In this document: positions 1-9,866 of the stretch, piece after piece | Layout of the letters: each line of letters opens with the position of its first letter | Position numbering within the stretch: the first letter of the stretch is position 1 | NCBI GenBank assembly: GCA_029204225.1 | Contig: MU835796.1 | Location: 1 to 36,213, forward strand | Source: Diphasiastrum complanatum | Lineage: Eukaryota; Streptophyta; Lycopodiopsida; Lycopodiales; Lycopodiaceae | Direction of reading: 5' to 3' | Length of the DNA stretch: 36,213 nucleotides | Position numbers and translations under genes: made by a program | The notes under the pieces: generated by a model | What the model saw: only the letters and a program-made list of their open reading frames with translations | The model's database searches: none | Told to the model about the DNA's origin: nothing

Positions 1-434
1 AGTTCAATGTACTGCAGATTCTTGACATTCAAATGTTGAAATATATCAAGATTTGTTACCCTTTAATCCAGATTATCGACTGTGTGCAAAATCCCATGCA
101 TTTTACCAGGTGAAAGTCTGCACCTAGAAATAGAGCAGTTTTGCAGGTCTGCGTCTGTGTTCAAAAACATGACCAAAAAATGTAGGTAGCAAAATAGAGA
201 TTTATAATTTCTGCAGGTATCAGATGAGCAGACAATAAACCAAGATAGGTTGCATCTGATCCTAGATCAATGATAAAAAATATGCAAGAAGAGTCTTGAA
301 TAGATTGTTTCACCAAGGAAAAAAAATGGGAGCTTAATTTCCAGCAGGCAAAGGTCCTGTTAACGTGGTAACAACAATCAAATCATAATCCTATGACCGA
401 GAATGGTAATGCATTATGTGCTGTAATCCTACTA
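1..434. other. AT-rich stretch without a recognisable gene
   Basis: I see no open frame of useful length, no RNA gene and no clear repeat. It lies just upstream of a short Copia LTR, so it may be older transposon debris or flanking DNA. Confidence 0.4.
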
Positions 435-557
435 TGTTGGTTTATAAGTTGAGTTTTCTCTTGATTGGATCTCGTATCCAACGAGGGTGGTAATAGAGTT
501 AATAAACAGAATATTTAAACACAATCATTTCGCATCATTCATTTAAAGAATCCAACA
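435..557 (+). repeat. Very short Copia-type LTR (about 123 bp)
   Basis: The segment begins TGTTGG and ends CCAACA, a perfect 6-bp terminal inverted repeat of the TG..CA kind typical of LTRs. A Copia primer-binding site follows three bases later and a gag-like start codon follows that. At 123 bp it is far shorter than usual Copia LTRs and falls in the TRIM size range. I did not find the matching 3' LTR, so the left boundary rests only on the inverted termini. Confidence 0.45.
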
Positions 558-560
558 AAG

Positions 561-572
561 TGGTATCAGAAC
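561..572 (+). other. Copia primer-binding site (initiator-Met tRNA)
   Basis: The sequence tggtatcagaac differs by one base from the canonical plant Copia primer site tggtatcagagc, which pairs with the 3' end of initiator-Met tRNA. It sits three bases after the CCAACA terminus of the putative LTR and about 60 bases before a gag-like start, the normal order for the 5' end of a Copia element. Confidence 0.7.
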
Positions 573-632
573 AATCGTTTTCAGACTGTTATTTTATTCA
601 AGACTATGTTTTTATTTCTTTGATCATTCATC

Positions 633-725
633 ATGGAAGGTACATCTTCAGAAATCCACTTGAACAATAAGTTTAACGGTGATGACTTCCAAGTGTGAAA
701 ATTCAAAATGAAGATGATACTACTA
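633..725 (+). pseudogene. Copia gag N-terminus, degenerate
   Basis: Reading from the ATG at 633 gives a start of the kind MEGTSSEIHLNNKFNGDDF, followed by a stop and then KFKMKM. This matches the usual opening of plant Copia Gag proteins, where a short leader is followed by a LNGxNFxxWKxxM motif; here the Trp codon has become a stop. The frame then decays. Gag would form the virus-like particle of the retrotransposon. Position right after the LTR and primer site supports the call. It cannot be functional. Confidence 0.6.
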
Positions 726-938
726 TTCTCTAACATTCTAGTTCTTGATGTTCTTGGGATGTCCAAGAATCAAAAGACTGGTTAGTTTCTTGATTCTTGG
801 ACTTCTAACATGCTGTAGATTAGTTTTTGTTTCTTGTTTTGTCAATTTATGCAAGTAAAGCAATGTAGGATCTGATTTTAGTTCATTTTGCAACAAAGTA
901 GAAGTAGGAATCCATCGTTGTTCAACTGAGCAGTAACG

Positions 939-1083
939 TAGATCATTTGTTGAATGCATTGGCTTGTATTTCGGTTGATTATGCATGTGCATTCAGTTCA
1001 AGAGTGACCCATCCGGATGTCCTCTGACAGACAGGACAATACTACAATGATTATCTGCCCTTTCTGCCTAATCTGGGCCTTAA
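939..1083 (+). repeat. Dispersed repeat, copy 1 (second copy at 15145)
   Basis: About 145 bp shared in the same orientation with 15145-15289. Both contain a segment like tagatcatttgtt.aa.gcattggctt followed by a conserved motif around tcctctgayagrcaggacawtactacaatga. I do not recognise a protein in it. In this copy it lies between Copia gag and Copia reverse-transcriptase remnants, so it is probably a Copia internal segment or a shared insertion. Confidence 0.6.
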
Positions 1084-1213
1084 AACAAGAAAGGTAATCT
1101 CAAGAAGTGCCCACACTCTCTTTTGATAGGCGGAAGAAGAAAGAAACAAAGGAGGACTAGTTAACATATTCTATAGGCTCTGAAGATGTCAACAATCTAT
1201 CAAAGAACACAAG

Positions 1214-1348
1214 GTATGTAAACTGTAGAAAGCTCTCTACGGGCTAAAGCAAGCTCCAAGGGCCTGGTTCGATAGAATCAATTAATTCTTATTGCAACAC
1301 GACTTCATCTTTAACCTTTCTGACTATAATGTTTATCTCAAACACAGA
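1214..1348 (+). pseudogene. Copia reverse transcriptase fragment
   Basis: In frame from 1214 the translation reads VCKL*KALYGLKQAPRAW, then FDRI and, after one more stop, a segment ending DYNVYLKH. The block KALYGLKQAPRAW is the signature of the Ty1/Copia reverse transcriptase fingers/palm region and is unambiguous. Two in-frame stops and the lack of the rest of the polymerase show that it is dead. It is on the same strand as the gag start at 633 and the LTR at 435, so it is probably the same internally deleted Copia copy. Downstream to about 1770 I see no further recognisable domain. Confidence 0.85.
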
Positions 1349-1774
1349 GTTGTTGGCTCTGTCTTCGGCCATCTTGGAGGACTCGGGTTCCTCCATGTAG
1401 GATGAGCTATTGTCACTCTCTCGTCTACTCTGAGCTTTCTTGTTTCTGGGATTTTGGTTGTAGTCAAGGGATCCATGACCTTTCTTGTGATAGTGGATGC
1501 ATTCTATCTTCTATATCACAACTAGATAAATTCCAATTAGTTTACCAATAAGGTTTTTAACTTTCCTAGCTTGATGTCATAATGATTCTATGTTCTTTTT
1601 TTGCACTGAACGTAATCTAGCCAACACTCTGGTTGAATATCTAGTTTCTCAAAATACTACTATCATATGCTAATGTTCTTTGACATTAAGTTTGATTAAG
1701 AAAGATGAAAATCATATACATAGATCACTTCTTCTATAAGTTGCCTTATACTACACAAGACATATATTGACAAG

Positions 1775-2328
1775 TGTAGTGGGTTTCTTTCCTAGCCTAT
1801 CCTCAACCCAAGATCTACTCTCTCTCTCACAAAAAGCATAAGAAATAGCAATACCAATAATAATCAGATCCAACAACTAGCAAACACAATAAAAACATGA
1901 GAGATGGAGGAAAAGTGATAGAGAGCAAGGACCATAAATCCATTTCACAAGAGAACCAATCTGCTTGTATTAAAATGAAGAGAGAAAATTCTTTCCAAAC
2001 TCAAATTTGGCACTATTTATAGCAGAGAGGAGGACCTTGGCCTCAAAGTCCTATTGGTCTATTTCTACCCCCCTAACTATTCAAATCTAAAAAAGAGTGG
2101 GAACCATTTAAAATTGGAGGGAACCAGCTTGAATTTGTTTTGGTGGGAGTACTTTATTCACTAACTTGACATTTAGGCCTGCGACATTAAAAGTCCCGCA
2201 AAAAGGCCTAACTTAACTATCAAATAACTGTGTGATCATCGGGTTGGACTTACACACGCAAGGTGCCAAATCTCTCTCACTTATTAACTAAGGTTAGGGT
2301 TGCCTCGGGATCTGCAAACCCTCCAACA
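1775..2328 (-). repeat. LTR (3' LTR in minus-strand sense)
   Basis: It shares long blocks with 3296-3870, including the CT-rich tract, 'gagagatggagga', a TATA box and a terminal 170-bp block. Its terminal block (2160-2328) is also closely related to both arms of the palindromic element at 20732. The TATA box reads TATAAATAG on the minus strand, near 2015-2030. Confidence 0.6.
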
Positions 2329-2391
2329 ATATCCCCCACCAAAACTGGTGGCGGTCCTACGACACCTGCCTCGAAGCTTGAATGCAAATTT

Positions 2392-2607
2392 TCAATAATA
2401 GCCATATGGGTCCGGTGACCATTCATAATAACCTTGTTCATTGACAAATGGGTAGTCGACACCATCCAAAAAAAGATCCCAAGATAATGCTTGTTGATGT
2501 TGATCCTCATACATAGGTGCAGCTGCTAGCAATGCCATTGTTGAAGCTAATGACAAGATTAAAGAATTTTTTTTTTTCACATTTTCAAAAAATTGTAACT
2601 TTGTCAA
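2392..2607 (-). CDS. Short open frame inside the LTR element, unknown
   Basis: A 71-codon minus-strand frame with mixed, protein-like composition: a hydrophobic stretch (LILSLASTMALLAAAP) followed by a Tyr/Asp/Trp-rich tail that ends YGYY. It runs in the sense direction of the surrounding LTR element and stops just upstream of its polypurine tract. I recognise no domain, and it does not resemble Gag, protease, RT or integrase. It may be a relic of captured host sequence or chance. I would not assign a function. Confidence 0.25.
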   Translation of the reverse strand: MTKLQFFENVKKKNSLILSLASTMALLAAAPMYEDQHQQALSWDLFLDGVDYPFVNEQGYYEWSPDPYGYY

Positions 2608-3130
2608 TACTTAACGAAATAAGAAAAAAAATAAATCTTATGTCAATGCTCTACAACCTAGATATTCAGATGGAATTATAGAGAATTGAAGGCTAGGCAA
2701 AAAATGAATCAAACAGGGCAAAAAAAATAAAAAAAATAAAAACTAGAAGTGAGTTCACAAAATTTTGTGGCCAACTTCAAACATTTGTAACTTGTTTAAT
2801 ATTGAACGAAATCCAAAAAAAATTATCTGACTAGAAAGCCTTTTCAATACTCTATAAGTTATTCAAATCGAAATACAAAGAATAGAAAGATGGGCAGAAA
2901 TTGAATAAAATAAAAGCGAAATATAAAAAAATAGAATTTCTAGTTTTTGAAAAATTTACAAATTTTGTTGCCAACTTCAAATTTTTTTAATTTTCCCAAT
3001 ATTGAATGGAATTTAAAAAAAAATTATATGGCTAGAAGCCCTTTCAATGCTCTACAATGCTATTTATTCAAATTGAATTACAGAGAATAGAAAATTGGGC
3101 GGAAATTGAATCAAAAAGAGCAAAAAAATA
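2576..3130. repeat. Degenerate tandem repeat, about 185 bp x 3
   Basis: Three successive units share the order 'ccaacttcaaa..ttgtaa', 'caatattgaa.gaaat', 'aaaaaaattat.tg.ctagaa', 'ctttcaatgctctac' and 'gaattacagagaatagaa.attgggc.gaaattgaat'. Units begin near 2576, 2755 and 2940. They lie in the internal region of the non-autonomous LTR element and look like an amplified noncoding block rather than a gene. Confidence 0.65.
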
Positions 3131-3295
3131 AAAAAACAAAAAATACAATCCCACATTTTTTGAACGTTTTTGGACATAACTCTCGCAAATCACATCCATA
3201 ATGCAAAGCTAACCCTAGCATGCCAAGACCAAGATGCCTAAATGCAAGCTAACCATTAAGACTACTCCATTAACACTAACGATCCACTAACACTA

Positions 3296-3870
3296 CTTAG
3301 TGAAGGAAAAACTTACTTTTCTCTCTCTCTCTCTCTTCTCTCTCACAAAAAGTATAATAAAGATAAATCCCAACAACTAGTAAATCCAACAAATGATAAA
3401 TCCAAAGAAAGCATGAGAGATGGAGGAGAAAAGAAGAAGAGCAAGGACATTCCCTATCCATTCCATAAGAGAGCCAATCTGCTTGTACTGAAATGAAGAG
3501 AGAACATGAGGAGCAACTCGAGTTTGTCCCTATTTATAGTGGAGAGGAGGGCCTTGATCTCAAAATCCTATCGGCCCATTTCTACCTCCCTAACTATTCA
3601 AACTTAAAAAAGAGTGAGAACCATTCAAAAAATTGGAGGAAACCAATTTGAATTTAAATTTTGGTGGGAGTCCCAACTTTATTCATTAACTTGACATTTA
3701 GGGCTGCGACTTTAAAAGTCTCGCAAAAAGACCTAAAGTCCTTTTATTGACTTTCTAATTATCAAATAACTATGTGATCATCGAGTTGGACTTACACACG
3801 CAGGGTGCCAAATCCCTCTCACTTATTAACTAGGGTTAGGGTTGCCTCGAGATCCATAAACCCTCCAACA
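3296..3870 (-). repeat. LTR (5' LTR in minus-strand sense)
   Basis: This is the second copy of the LTR described at 1775. The right boundary is the CCAACA terminus at 3870; the left boundary is uncertain because the expected TG/CA end has decayed. A minus-strand TATAAATAG box lies near 3530-3545. A (CT)n microsatellite sits at 3318-3345. Confidence 0.55.
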
Positions 3871-3875
3871 ACAAT

Positions 3876-4913
3876 CAAGCATTCTTGTACTATCAAGAAC
3901 AAAGCAACATATGATAGAAAAAAGAGATCCAGTTTATTGAAAAAAAATTGTAATATTTATATTTTCTACTCAAAAGAGTGCAAAATGTCTCTTCAAATGG
4001 TTTTGTCTATTTTTAACATTCTGTCTGTTGATTAATGTAAATCTAATTTCCTACTTCTGTGTGGCTACTCAGCTAACTCAAGTAGTCGACTATGCTTGAC
4101 TGATGTGTCGATAGTGGGTCACATCTTGATCACTACTGAAAAAAGTAAAATCAAGTTAACTCTACAATAGTTAACATATCACATTTAGAGCTTATACAAA
4201 TGAATTAGATCAGAATTGATTTCCTTAAGCTCAAATGTGATAGGAGTAAATAATTACAAATGGTAGCAATGTCTGGAGTGTCCAATAGATGTTATACATA
4301 TTCATGACGCACACCATCAAACCACCTGGTTTGGCACACAAAGTATCATATAAACACAATGCTCATACAAAGAGTCTACCACACTCTCGACCAACTGACT
4401 TGTCCCCAATCTGACTTGAATACAAGTGGATCACATGAGCGACATGGCTCAAACTAATGAAATCCCACTGCCACCATGAGACTTACATCCTCCATTTAAC
4501 TAGGTTGACATCCTATCAAACACTTACAAGCATAGACTATTGAATTTCACATGTGTGGGAATGCCACAAAGTGTGATTTTGATTTTCTAAGATGTGGTGA
4601 TTGCACATAGATCACACTTAGATTGAAAACCAAGGTCTATTCCATAAATCTAAGGCAAGAGCACATTACTACATGTCTAAATCAACAATACAAGTACTTT
4701 CACATGTGTGGAGACTTGTGCAAAGAAAATACAAGTGAATTTTAGCCTTTCTCTCGAGTAGAGAGAGAATGTACTATCAAGGACTCGCGTAGAGAGAGAA
4801 ACTAATTTTGACTCAAATAGTGTAGAGAATCTCATAACTCTATAAAACTTACATTCAATGAGTGTAAGATACATATAAGTAGTAATGTAGCATAAAGGAG
4901 ATTGAAACATGGT
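3876..4913. other. No gene seen; possible LTR-like remnant at its right end
   Basis: No supported gene. The stretch 4640-4910 shares 'aatctaaggcaagagcac' and several 'tagagagagaa' blocks with 11035-11200, which flanks a Copia RT/RNase H remnant. It may be a decayed LTR of that Copia family. Confidence 0.35.
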
Positions 4914-6285
4914 TCACCCCTTCTTTTTCATCAGTTGGATAGTTTTGCCAATATCTTTACATCTGATCTCGAGCTCATGTCTTTTACGTACCTGCATAAA
5001 AAAAATACGAAGTATGTTACATTTAGTATAAATAATATACGAGCAATTTTTGAAAGAAATTATACATAAAGAATAGAGTGTTTACAGTTACTTACGAGTT
5101 TACCATTTGAAATGAATCTGAAGTTGGAGAATATATTATCTTGTAGGAGCAATAGTTCCTGCTTGATGTAATTTAGGCTCCAATCCTCTTCCACCTCAAC
5201 ACATGTCAAAAGTTCATCATTGTATATTATTTTAATCTTTTTTTGCTTAGAATGTCCAGTGGCTTCCAAGTCTTGATCGAGTGGCACCCATTTACTCACG
5301 TTCTTTTTCCATCTTTGATAATGGAAGCATAAGCTCAACATTTGTTTTTCTATTTGATAGCAAAAGCACATGGAAGACATTTTAACTCTACATTCTATTT
5401 CTCCATCTGATTTTTTGTTCCAGCCTTCATCCATAAGTTCAAATAATAAACTATTTGATAAATTTTTGCATACAAACATTGTTGGAGTTTTGTGTACATT
5501 GACACTTGAAAAGAAATCCAGAAATATATTCAAAGAAATAAACCAACTTATTCAGACTGTTTTTGAACCCGTGCTAATCTTTAATGAATTTGTTACATTA
5601 TTATATAGTTTGCAACAAAATGATTCTGATACTACAGTATCAGAATACCTCCATTCATCACTTTCAAAGCTAGGTAATGGAATTGGGACTATTTGCCCAA
5701 AATTTTCATTTATATCAGGAATGTACATTGATTCATTAATGAAATTTCCACAATCAGCAAGATCTTTTGTAGTTCTACCTCTATATTGCAGATGTCCAAT
5801 ATCAGTGTGTACTACATCTAACACACCTGCAAGAGATCCACTTGGCTCCCATTCATTTATATTGTATGGATATAAATCTGCAAGAGAAAAATGATCCGAT
5901 TGGCAAGTTTAGTAATAGATGAGAAGGAATGACAAAAAAATCAAAGCATTATAATATATCAATACTCACAGTTGTTTTTTTTGTGATCCTGACAGTTGAA
6001 TCCTTGCACATTTATCTCTGAATACATATATACATGTTGGACTAAAATTTTGGAAATAGATTTTTCTCCTGATGATGTTCTGAAATTCAAAATTTTGCCC
6101 TTCCAATAAGATCGAAATGATAGTTTTGTCTTTTTACTTTTTTGAAATGTTCCTTTTGATGATGGATGCATCAGAACCCAAGAGTTTTCTAAATATTTTT
6201 TTTGCACCCATAATCCATTGTCATCTTTCTCATTGAAGAGAATCACAGAGTCGATTGAGGAGCACGGCTTTCTTGATGGTGCCAT
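4914..6285 (-). pseudogene. Transposon gene A: 391-codon protein with ubiquitin-like C-terminus
   Basis: Three exons fit exactly: 6285-5970 (316 nt, donor gtgagt), 5877-5096 (782 nt, acceptor cttgcag, donor gtaagt) and 4991-4914 (78 nt, acceptor atgcag). Phases agree at both introns and total 392 codons with stop. The only defect is an in-frame TGA at 5552-5554 (codon 214). The N-terminus begins MAPSRKPCSSIDS, and no domain is recognised in residues 1-310. Residues about 319-391 resemble a ubiquitin fold: KIKIIYNDELLTCVEVEEDW, a helix-like LNYIKQEL, then FRFISNGKLV, IGKTIQLMKKKG and stop, so the protein ends in Gly like a ubiquitin-type tail. The same first exon, also 316 nt, recurs at 25805, so it belongs to the transposon. 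The fold is inferred from pattern only; another beta-grasp family (PB1, RBD) is possible. Confidence 0.65.
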
Positions 6286-6732
6286 TTGTTATGTGCGGGC
6301 AAAATTTGAAACACTAAACTATGAACCTGAGAATATGTGTAGGCGAAAAGCCATGAATCTGAAAATATGTGTAGGCAAAAATTTGAAACACTGAACTATT
6401 TGGCGCCACGCGTTAACTCTAGTCAACCCTGCAAACCATGATTTGACAATGTTTGTACATTAATGTTACATCGATTTTCTCAATCCAACCATTTATCATA
6501 TTCATTTTCAACATTTTTGGGTCTCTTTAGGCAGTGATGAGCTAGAAGGGCAGACCTCAACATCCAATAGCATTTTCACATGCTGTTTGACGAAACATTT
6601 TTATATTTGAATTTTTTTTTATTTTATTTATATCTGAAAAATGCTACGTTACGTAGAAGTCTGATGTCAAGGTTTCCATTGGTCCACATGGCTACGAAAA
6701 TGAGAAAAAAAATAAAAAGACATCTTTTTTAG

Positions 6733-6764
6733 AGGCCCTCATTGGGCTCTAATTTTCTTTAATG
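6733..6764. repeat. Terminal inverted-repeat end of transposon copy 1
   Basis: Read outside-in this end is CATTAAAGAAAATTAGAGCC followed by CAATGAGGGCC. It matches the ends of copy 2 at 25336 and 33207 at most positions, which defines the border of the fragment and the orientation of copy 1. Confidence 0.65.
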
Positions 6765-6823
6765 TGGAGTATGCTTTAATATATATAGATCACTATGTCT
6801 TAAAACATCTTGTAAATAAGTCT

Positions 6824-7720
6824 GATCTATTTGAAATTGTTCGATGGGCCATTTTTCTTCAAGAGTTCATCAAGTCAAAACTCGAAAAGAAAAATATCAT
6901 AGCAATGTAGATTATACACTCAGATTGGAGGGTAAACCATCTCAAAATGCAATGGAGGATGGTCTCCTAGATGAGTATATAATGGCCGTTATACTTTTGA
7001 AAATTCAGTACATTCTGATTTTGTTGAAGATCTTTCTATGCATAATTATTCACTACATCTCAACAGAGAAGAAAAGATTATATCTCATTCCAAAGTCGCA
7101 CCATACATGCTTATTGAAGGTGTTTCATACAATTCAGGAATAGATGAAAATTATGAAGATGTCTGGAAAGAGATGATATCGACAAAGTCATAAGTGCTTT
7201 ACATAACAAAGATGTTGAAGGCCACTATGTTATGTGCAACACAATCAAGAAAGTATTAGCAACAAGATATTGCTTGCATAGCCACTTTTGTAAAAAATGC
7301 AATCCTTGTCAAAATTTCATTTTTACTTACACCGATTTTGCATTTGGCACCATTTGACAAATGAGATATTGATTTTGTCAGATCAATCAAATTTCCTACA
7401 AAATCTGTGAAACACCAATATATTGATTGCAACAGATTATGCAATGAAGATAGTAGAAGCAAAATCAACAAGGAAGAATGACATTAAGATAGTAGTAGAA
7501 TATTTATTTTGTTGTATTATATTTCAATAGGAATGTCGACTTGAACTTGTAAGTGACAGAGGTACACACTTCTTGAATGAAACTATTTCAAAACTGTTGA
7601 TTTATTTTTCTATTAAGCATCAAAAAATGGCACCGTACAATCCCAAAGTTGAAGGATTGACAAAATGAAATATTATCCAAGAATTGACGAAAATGACTTG
7701 AATATATGCTCTTGAGTAAT
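6824..7720 (+). pseudogene. Ty3/Gypsy RNase H end to integrase core, degenerate
   Basis: In order on the plus strand: an RNase H tail (DLFEIVRWAIFLQEF), a linker like RLEGKPSQNAMEDGL, a connection segment (EKIISHSKVAPYMLIEGVSY), a zinc-binding HHCC-like part ending CKKCNPCQNF, and the integrase core with IATDYAMKIVEAKSTRK and then LVSDRGTHFLNETISKLL plus IKHQKMAPYNPK. The last two match the catalytic D..D region of Gypsy integrases (usual form SDRGTHF..., HxxSPYHPQxNG). The frame shifts several times and holds stops, so the element is dead. It begins about 60 bp after the end of transposon copy 1, which may have inserted beside or into it. Confidence 0.8.
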
Positions 7721-7985
7721 ATTTCGGTTATGCTTAAAAGTCTTTGAAAATTACACAAGCCTAGATCCATTTACAAATGAAATAATAAGATCTGGGACTA
7801 GTTATCAATCGACATAACTCACCTCAGATTGAATCTAATAATTCTAGCAGATAATGGACTTGTGCATGCCATCATATCCTTACCAGTATGACATCCACAA
7901 AAAACCATCATATATTTAACATTATCATGCACATTGATTCTTAGAATTCTTGATAGCTAAACTTCCACCACTAATGGAATTAATT
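7721..7985. other. No gene seen
   Basis: AT-rich DNA between the Gypsy integrase remnant and the minus-strand Copia leader. No supported frame or repeat was found. Confidence 0.35.
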
Positions 7986-7989
7986 AATT

Positions 7990-8190
7990 CTCATCAATTC
8001 CTTACTAGGTATAGCAATCAGAATTAACCACATATGTAGATCAACCCACAAAGTTTGTAATCTTTTCAAGCAACCAAAAATTTTACAATAGCAATTCTCC
8101 CTCGAGAACTCAACACTCCAACCATAATTTGAAATACCAAGTGCTTCCGATGTAGAACTTGTTTCCATTCCATCCAACAACATCTTAGCC
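7990..8190 (-). pseudogene. Copia gag-like leader fragment (minus strand)
   Basis: Immediately downstream, in the minus-strand sense, of a Copia primer-binding site there is a frame with VEFSRENCYCKIF. This may correspond to the FxGxNYxxWxxKM block of Copia Gag. The resemblance is weak and the frame ends after about 75 codons. Position is the main evidence. Confidence 0.35.
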
Positions 8191-8204
8191 TTGCTCTGAT
8201 ACCA
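8191..8204 (-). other. Copia primer-binding site (minus strand)
   Basis: The minus strand reads tggtatcagagcaa, a perfect core match to the plant Copia primer site for initiator-Met tRNA. It marks the start of the internal region of a Copia copy that points leftward. Its LTR should lie just to the right. Confidence 0.75.
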
Positions 8205-8206
8205 GT

Positions 8207-8605
8207 GTAAACCCAATAGATGACTAAGATTAAGATAAAAATAAAAACATAGGAGAGATTGGTGGAGGTCAAACCATCTAACCTACTAGAGATGAATATG
8301 AAAGACTAGCATCTCACCCTTGAGCCATGACTTGTTAAAGCATAATGAAATAGAGAAGATAGGTAATGAAAATCTAGAATACGATAATCCTAGAGGGTTA
8401 GCTCCATTTATATGTATATATTGTTCTGGTCATTTGTAACCCTCATGCAATCCATATCAACTTGAATTACATCTCCCATGCAAACATCATGCATACAACC
8501 ATTACAAGCCATGCACTGCTCCACATGTCTCTCAATGGAGTTTGAGTTCTCATGTATTAATATAATACCCATGGTCCCTATAAGCTCCCACTTGTGAGAG
8601 CCCAC
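8207..8605 (-). repeat. Probable Copia LTR (minus strand)
   Basis: The minus-strand segment ends ...gggtttaca directly before the primer site at 8204. A TATA-like atataaatgg lies on the minus strand around 8403-8413, suitable for an LTR promoter. The upstream end is uncertain; TG starts near 8605-8622 are possible. No second LTR was found, so only the primer-site end is firm. Confidence 0.4.
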
Positions 8606-8635
8606 CATCATCGGTTGTTCACATGCACATTATGT

Positions 8636-8880
8636 ATAAAAAAATTCAAAAAGAATTTTGTGAAAACCACGAAGACCAAAAAAATAAAATTCAAAAGAAC
8701 AAGAATTGTTTACAATTAAAAACAAACAAAAAAAAGGTTGAAAAAAAAATCAAAGGAAAAAAAAACTGAAAGAACAATGTAAAAAAAAAAATTGAAAGAG
8801 GAAAAGAACAGAAAAAAACTTTTAAAAAAAATTGCAAAAATAAAACTCAAAGGAAATATGCAAAAAAGAAAAATATAATC
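8636..8880. repeat. A-rich low-complexity tract
   Basis: Long runs of A broken by gaaag, caaag and ttgaa. The right part has a counterpart in the T-rich end of the inverted LTR copy at about 16360-16410, so it probably belongs to the LTR family at 8831. Confidence 0.6.
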
Positions 8881-9262
8881 TTCACAAGTGTCATTACGTC
8901 CTTGGGCCTACTGACTTGTTCGATGGGGCCCGAGGGCGGGGCCTTTTCCCTCAATGCCCATACATTTTACCCTAGCAAGCTACCAATGGCACGAGCAGGG
9001 GCAACAAATTTCTGGTGGGCTTTAGTTTTGTGAAAACAAATGAAGTTTTTGGTGATTTCAAGTGCACGAGCATGTGCGAGTGCTCACTCTCAAATTTCTG
9101 GTGGTTCCAAATGCTCGAGCACCACTTGTAAGTGCCCCCACAAAAATTTTTGGCAGCTTCAAACACACAAGCATGAGCACCAAATTTTTTGGTGGGCCTC
9201 CAAGTCCAGGCATGCACACAAACAATTTAATTGGATTGGCGGATCTTCATTTGGTGATCCTT
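8831..9262 (+). repeat. LTR family X, copy 1 (5' LTR of a Copia element)
   Basis: It is homologous, in inverted orientation, to 15965-16410 over more than 400 bp. Shared blocks include 'cgatggggcccgag', 'gccaatggca', 'gggctttagttttgtg', 'tggtggttccaaatgctcgagca' and 'ggcatgcacacaaac'. The interior has three related sub-blocks around 'caaatttttggtgg'. A perfect Copia primer site follows at 9267. The left boundary is approximate. Short overlapping frames in both copies arise from these repeats and are not genes. Confidence 0.7.
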
Positions 9263-9266
9263 ATAG

Positions 9267-9280
9267 TGGTATCAGAGCCA
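9267..9280 (+). other. Copia primer-binding site (plus strand)
   Basis: tggtatcagagcca is a perfect match to the plant Copia primer site for initiator-Met tRNA. It follows LTR family X and precedes a Copia RT remnant on the same strand. Confidence 0.85.
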
Positions 9281-9629
9281 TATTCAAAAATCTTATATGG
9301 AAGTACAATTTCATATAATGTTCTAATCAGTTACTAGGTGCAAAAACAATCTAATAGACAACATATGCTAAAGATAATCATAGCTTTATGTGTTCTGATG
9401 GCCCAACAGGATCTTAAAAATTAATTCACACTCTAGAAACAAGAGTATAGTTCATGGAAGAGATTGGAGATGGTTTGTGTGTGGTACTACTGAAATCAAA
9501 TTCAACGTGAAGTATAGTTCTGAAATAAGTGGAAGAGCAATATGATATTGCGAGTTTCTCACGCGTCAAAGACAAACATCGTCTGATCAGAAACTGAGGA
9601 GTCGTAGATGTCTATGTTTTGATCAGAGT

Positions 9630-9866
9630 GAGTATACAAGCGCGATTTTGATTCTGTCCAGAAGAGATGACGTGATTGCTCAGATAAAGCATGATATTTC
9701 ACAGTATTTTGAAATATCAGACCTAGGGGAAGCAAGATGCTACCTAGGATTGTAGATTGATAGAGATCTTGATGAAGGGAACCTGTATCTTCACTAGCCA
9801 AGATACATCCAAAAAATCATTGACGATTTTCAGATGACAGATTGCAAGAGAGCTAATACGCCGACA
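9630..9866 (+). pseudogene. Copia reverse transcriptase fragment
   Basis: In one frame the sequence reads ...ILILSRRDDVIAQIKHDISQ, then YFEISDLGEARCYLGL, a stop, IDRDLDEGNLYLH, a stop, and PRYIQKIIDDFQMTDCKRAN. The block FEISDLGEARCYLGL..I and the later RYIxxIIxxFxMxDCKxAxTP are characteristic of the Copia RT palm/thumb region, just after the YVDD box, which here is degraded to SRRDD. Stops and the missing upstream polymerase show that this is a relic of the element whose LTR and primer site lie at 8831-9280. Confidence 0.85.

Larger units (their letters stand above)
1775..3870 (-). mobile_element. Non-autonomous LTR retroelement (LARD/TRIM-like)
   Basis: Two similar direct repeats of about 550-575 bp bracket roughly 970 bp of internal DNA. 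Read on the minus strand, the LTR starts TGTTGGAGGGTTT and ends near AAACCCACTACA. A purine tract ggtgggggatat lies immediately before the second LTR, as expected for a polypurine tract. Each LTR has a TATAAATAG box on the minus strand. The flanks ACAAG (1770-1774) and ACAAT (3871-3875) look like a 5-bp target duplication with one change. No gag or pol is recognisable, so movement would need enzymes from another element. Confidence 0.6.
4914..6764 (-). mobile_element. DNA transposon fragment, copy 1 (inverted)
   Basis: The right end at 6733-6764 has the same 31-bp terminal sequence as both ends of the 7.9-kb element at 25336-33207 (outside-in CATTAAAGAAAATTAGAGCC...GAGGGCC). Inward from that end the sequence is homologous, in inverted orientation, to 25336-26370, covering the end, a leader and exons 1-2 of gene A. 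No matching left end was found beyond the gene A stop, so this copy is truncated or it merges with other debris near 4.9 kb. It lacks the protease, acidic-protein and transposase genes. Confidence 0.7.

Noticed and set aside
1350-1770. Continuation of the Copia RT after 1348
   Set aside because: I translated all forward frames by eye and saw no YVDD box or RNase H motif.
5370-5894. 174-codon plus-strand frame opposite gene A
   Set aside because: It is antisense to exon 2 of gene A, whose splice phases and second copy support the minus strand.
9040-9337. Overlapping ~90-codon frames in LTR family X, and their counterparts at 15957-16217
   Set aside because: Both copies give similar peptides only because the LTR itself is repeated; the frames overlap in several phases and precede a primer site.
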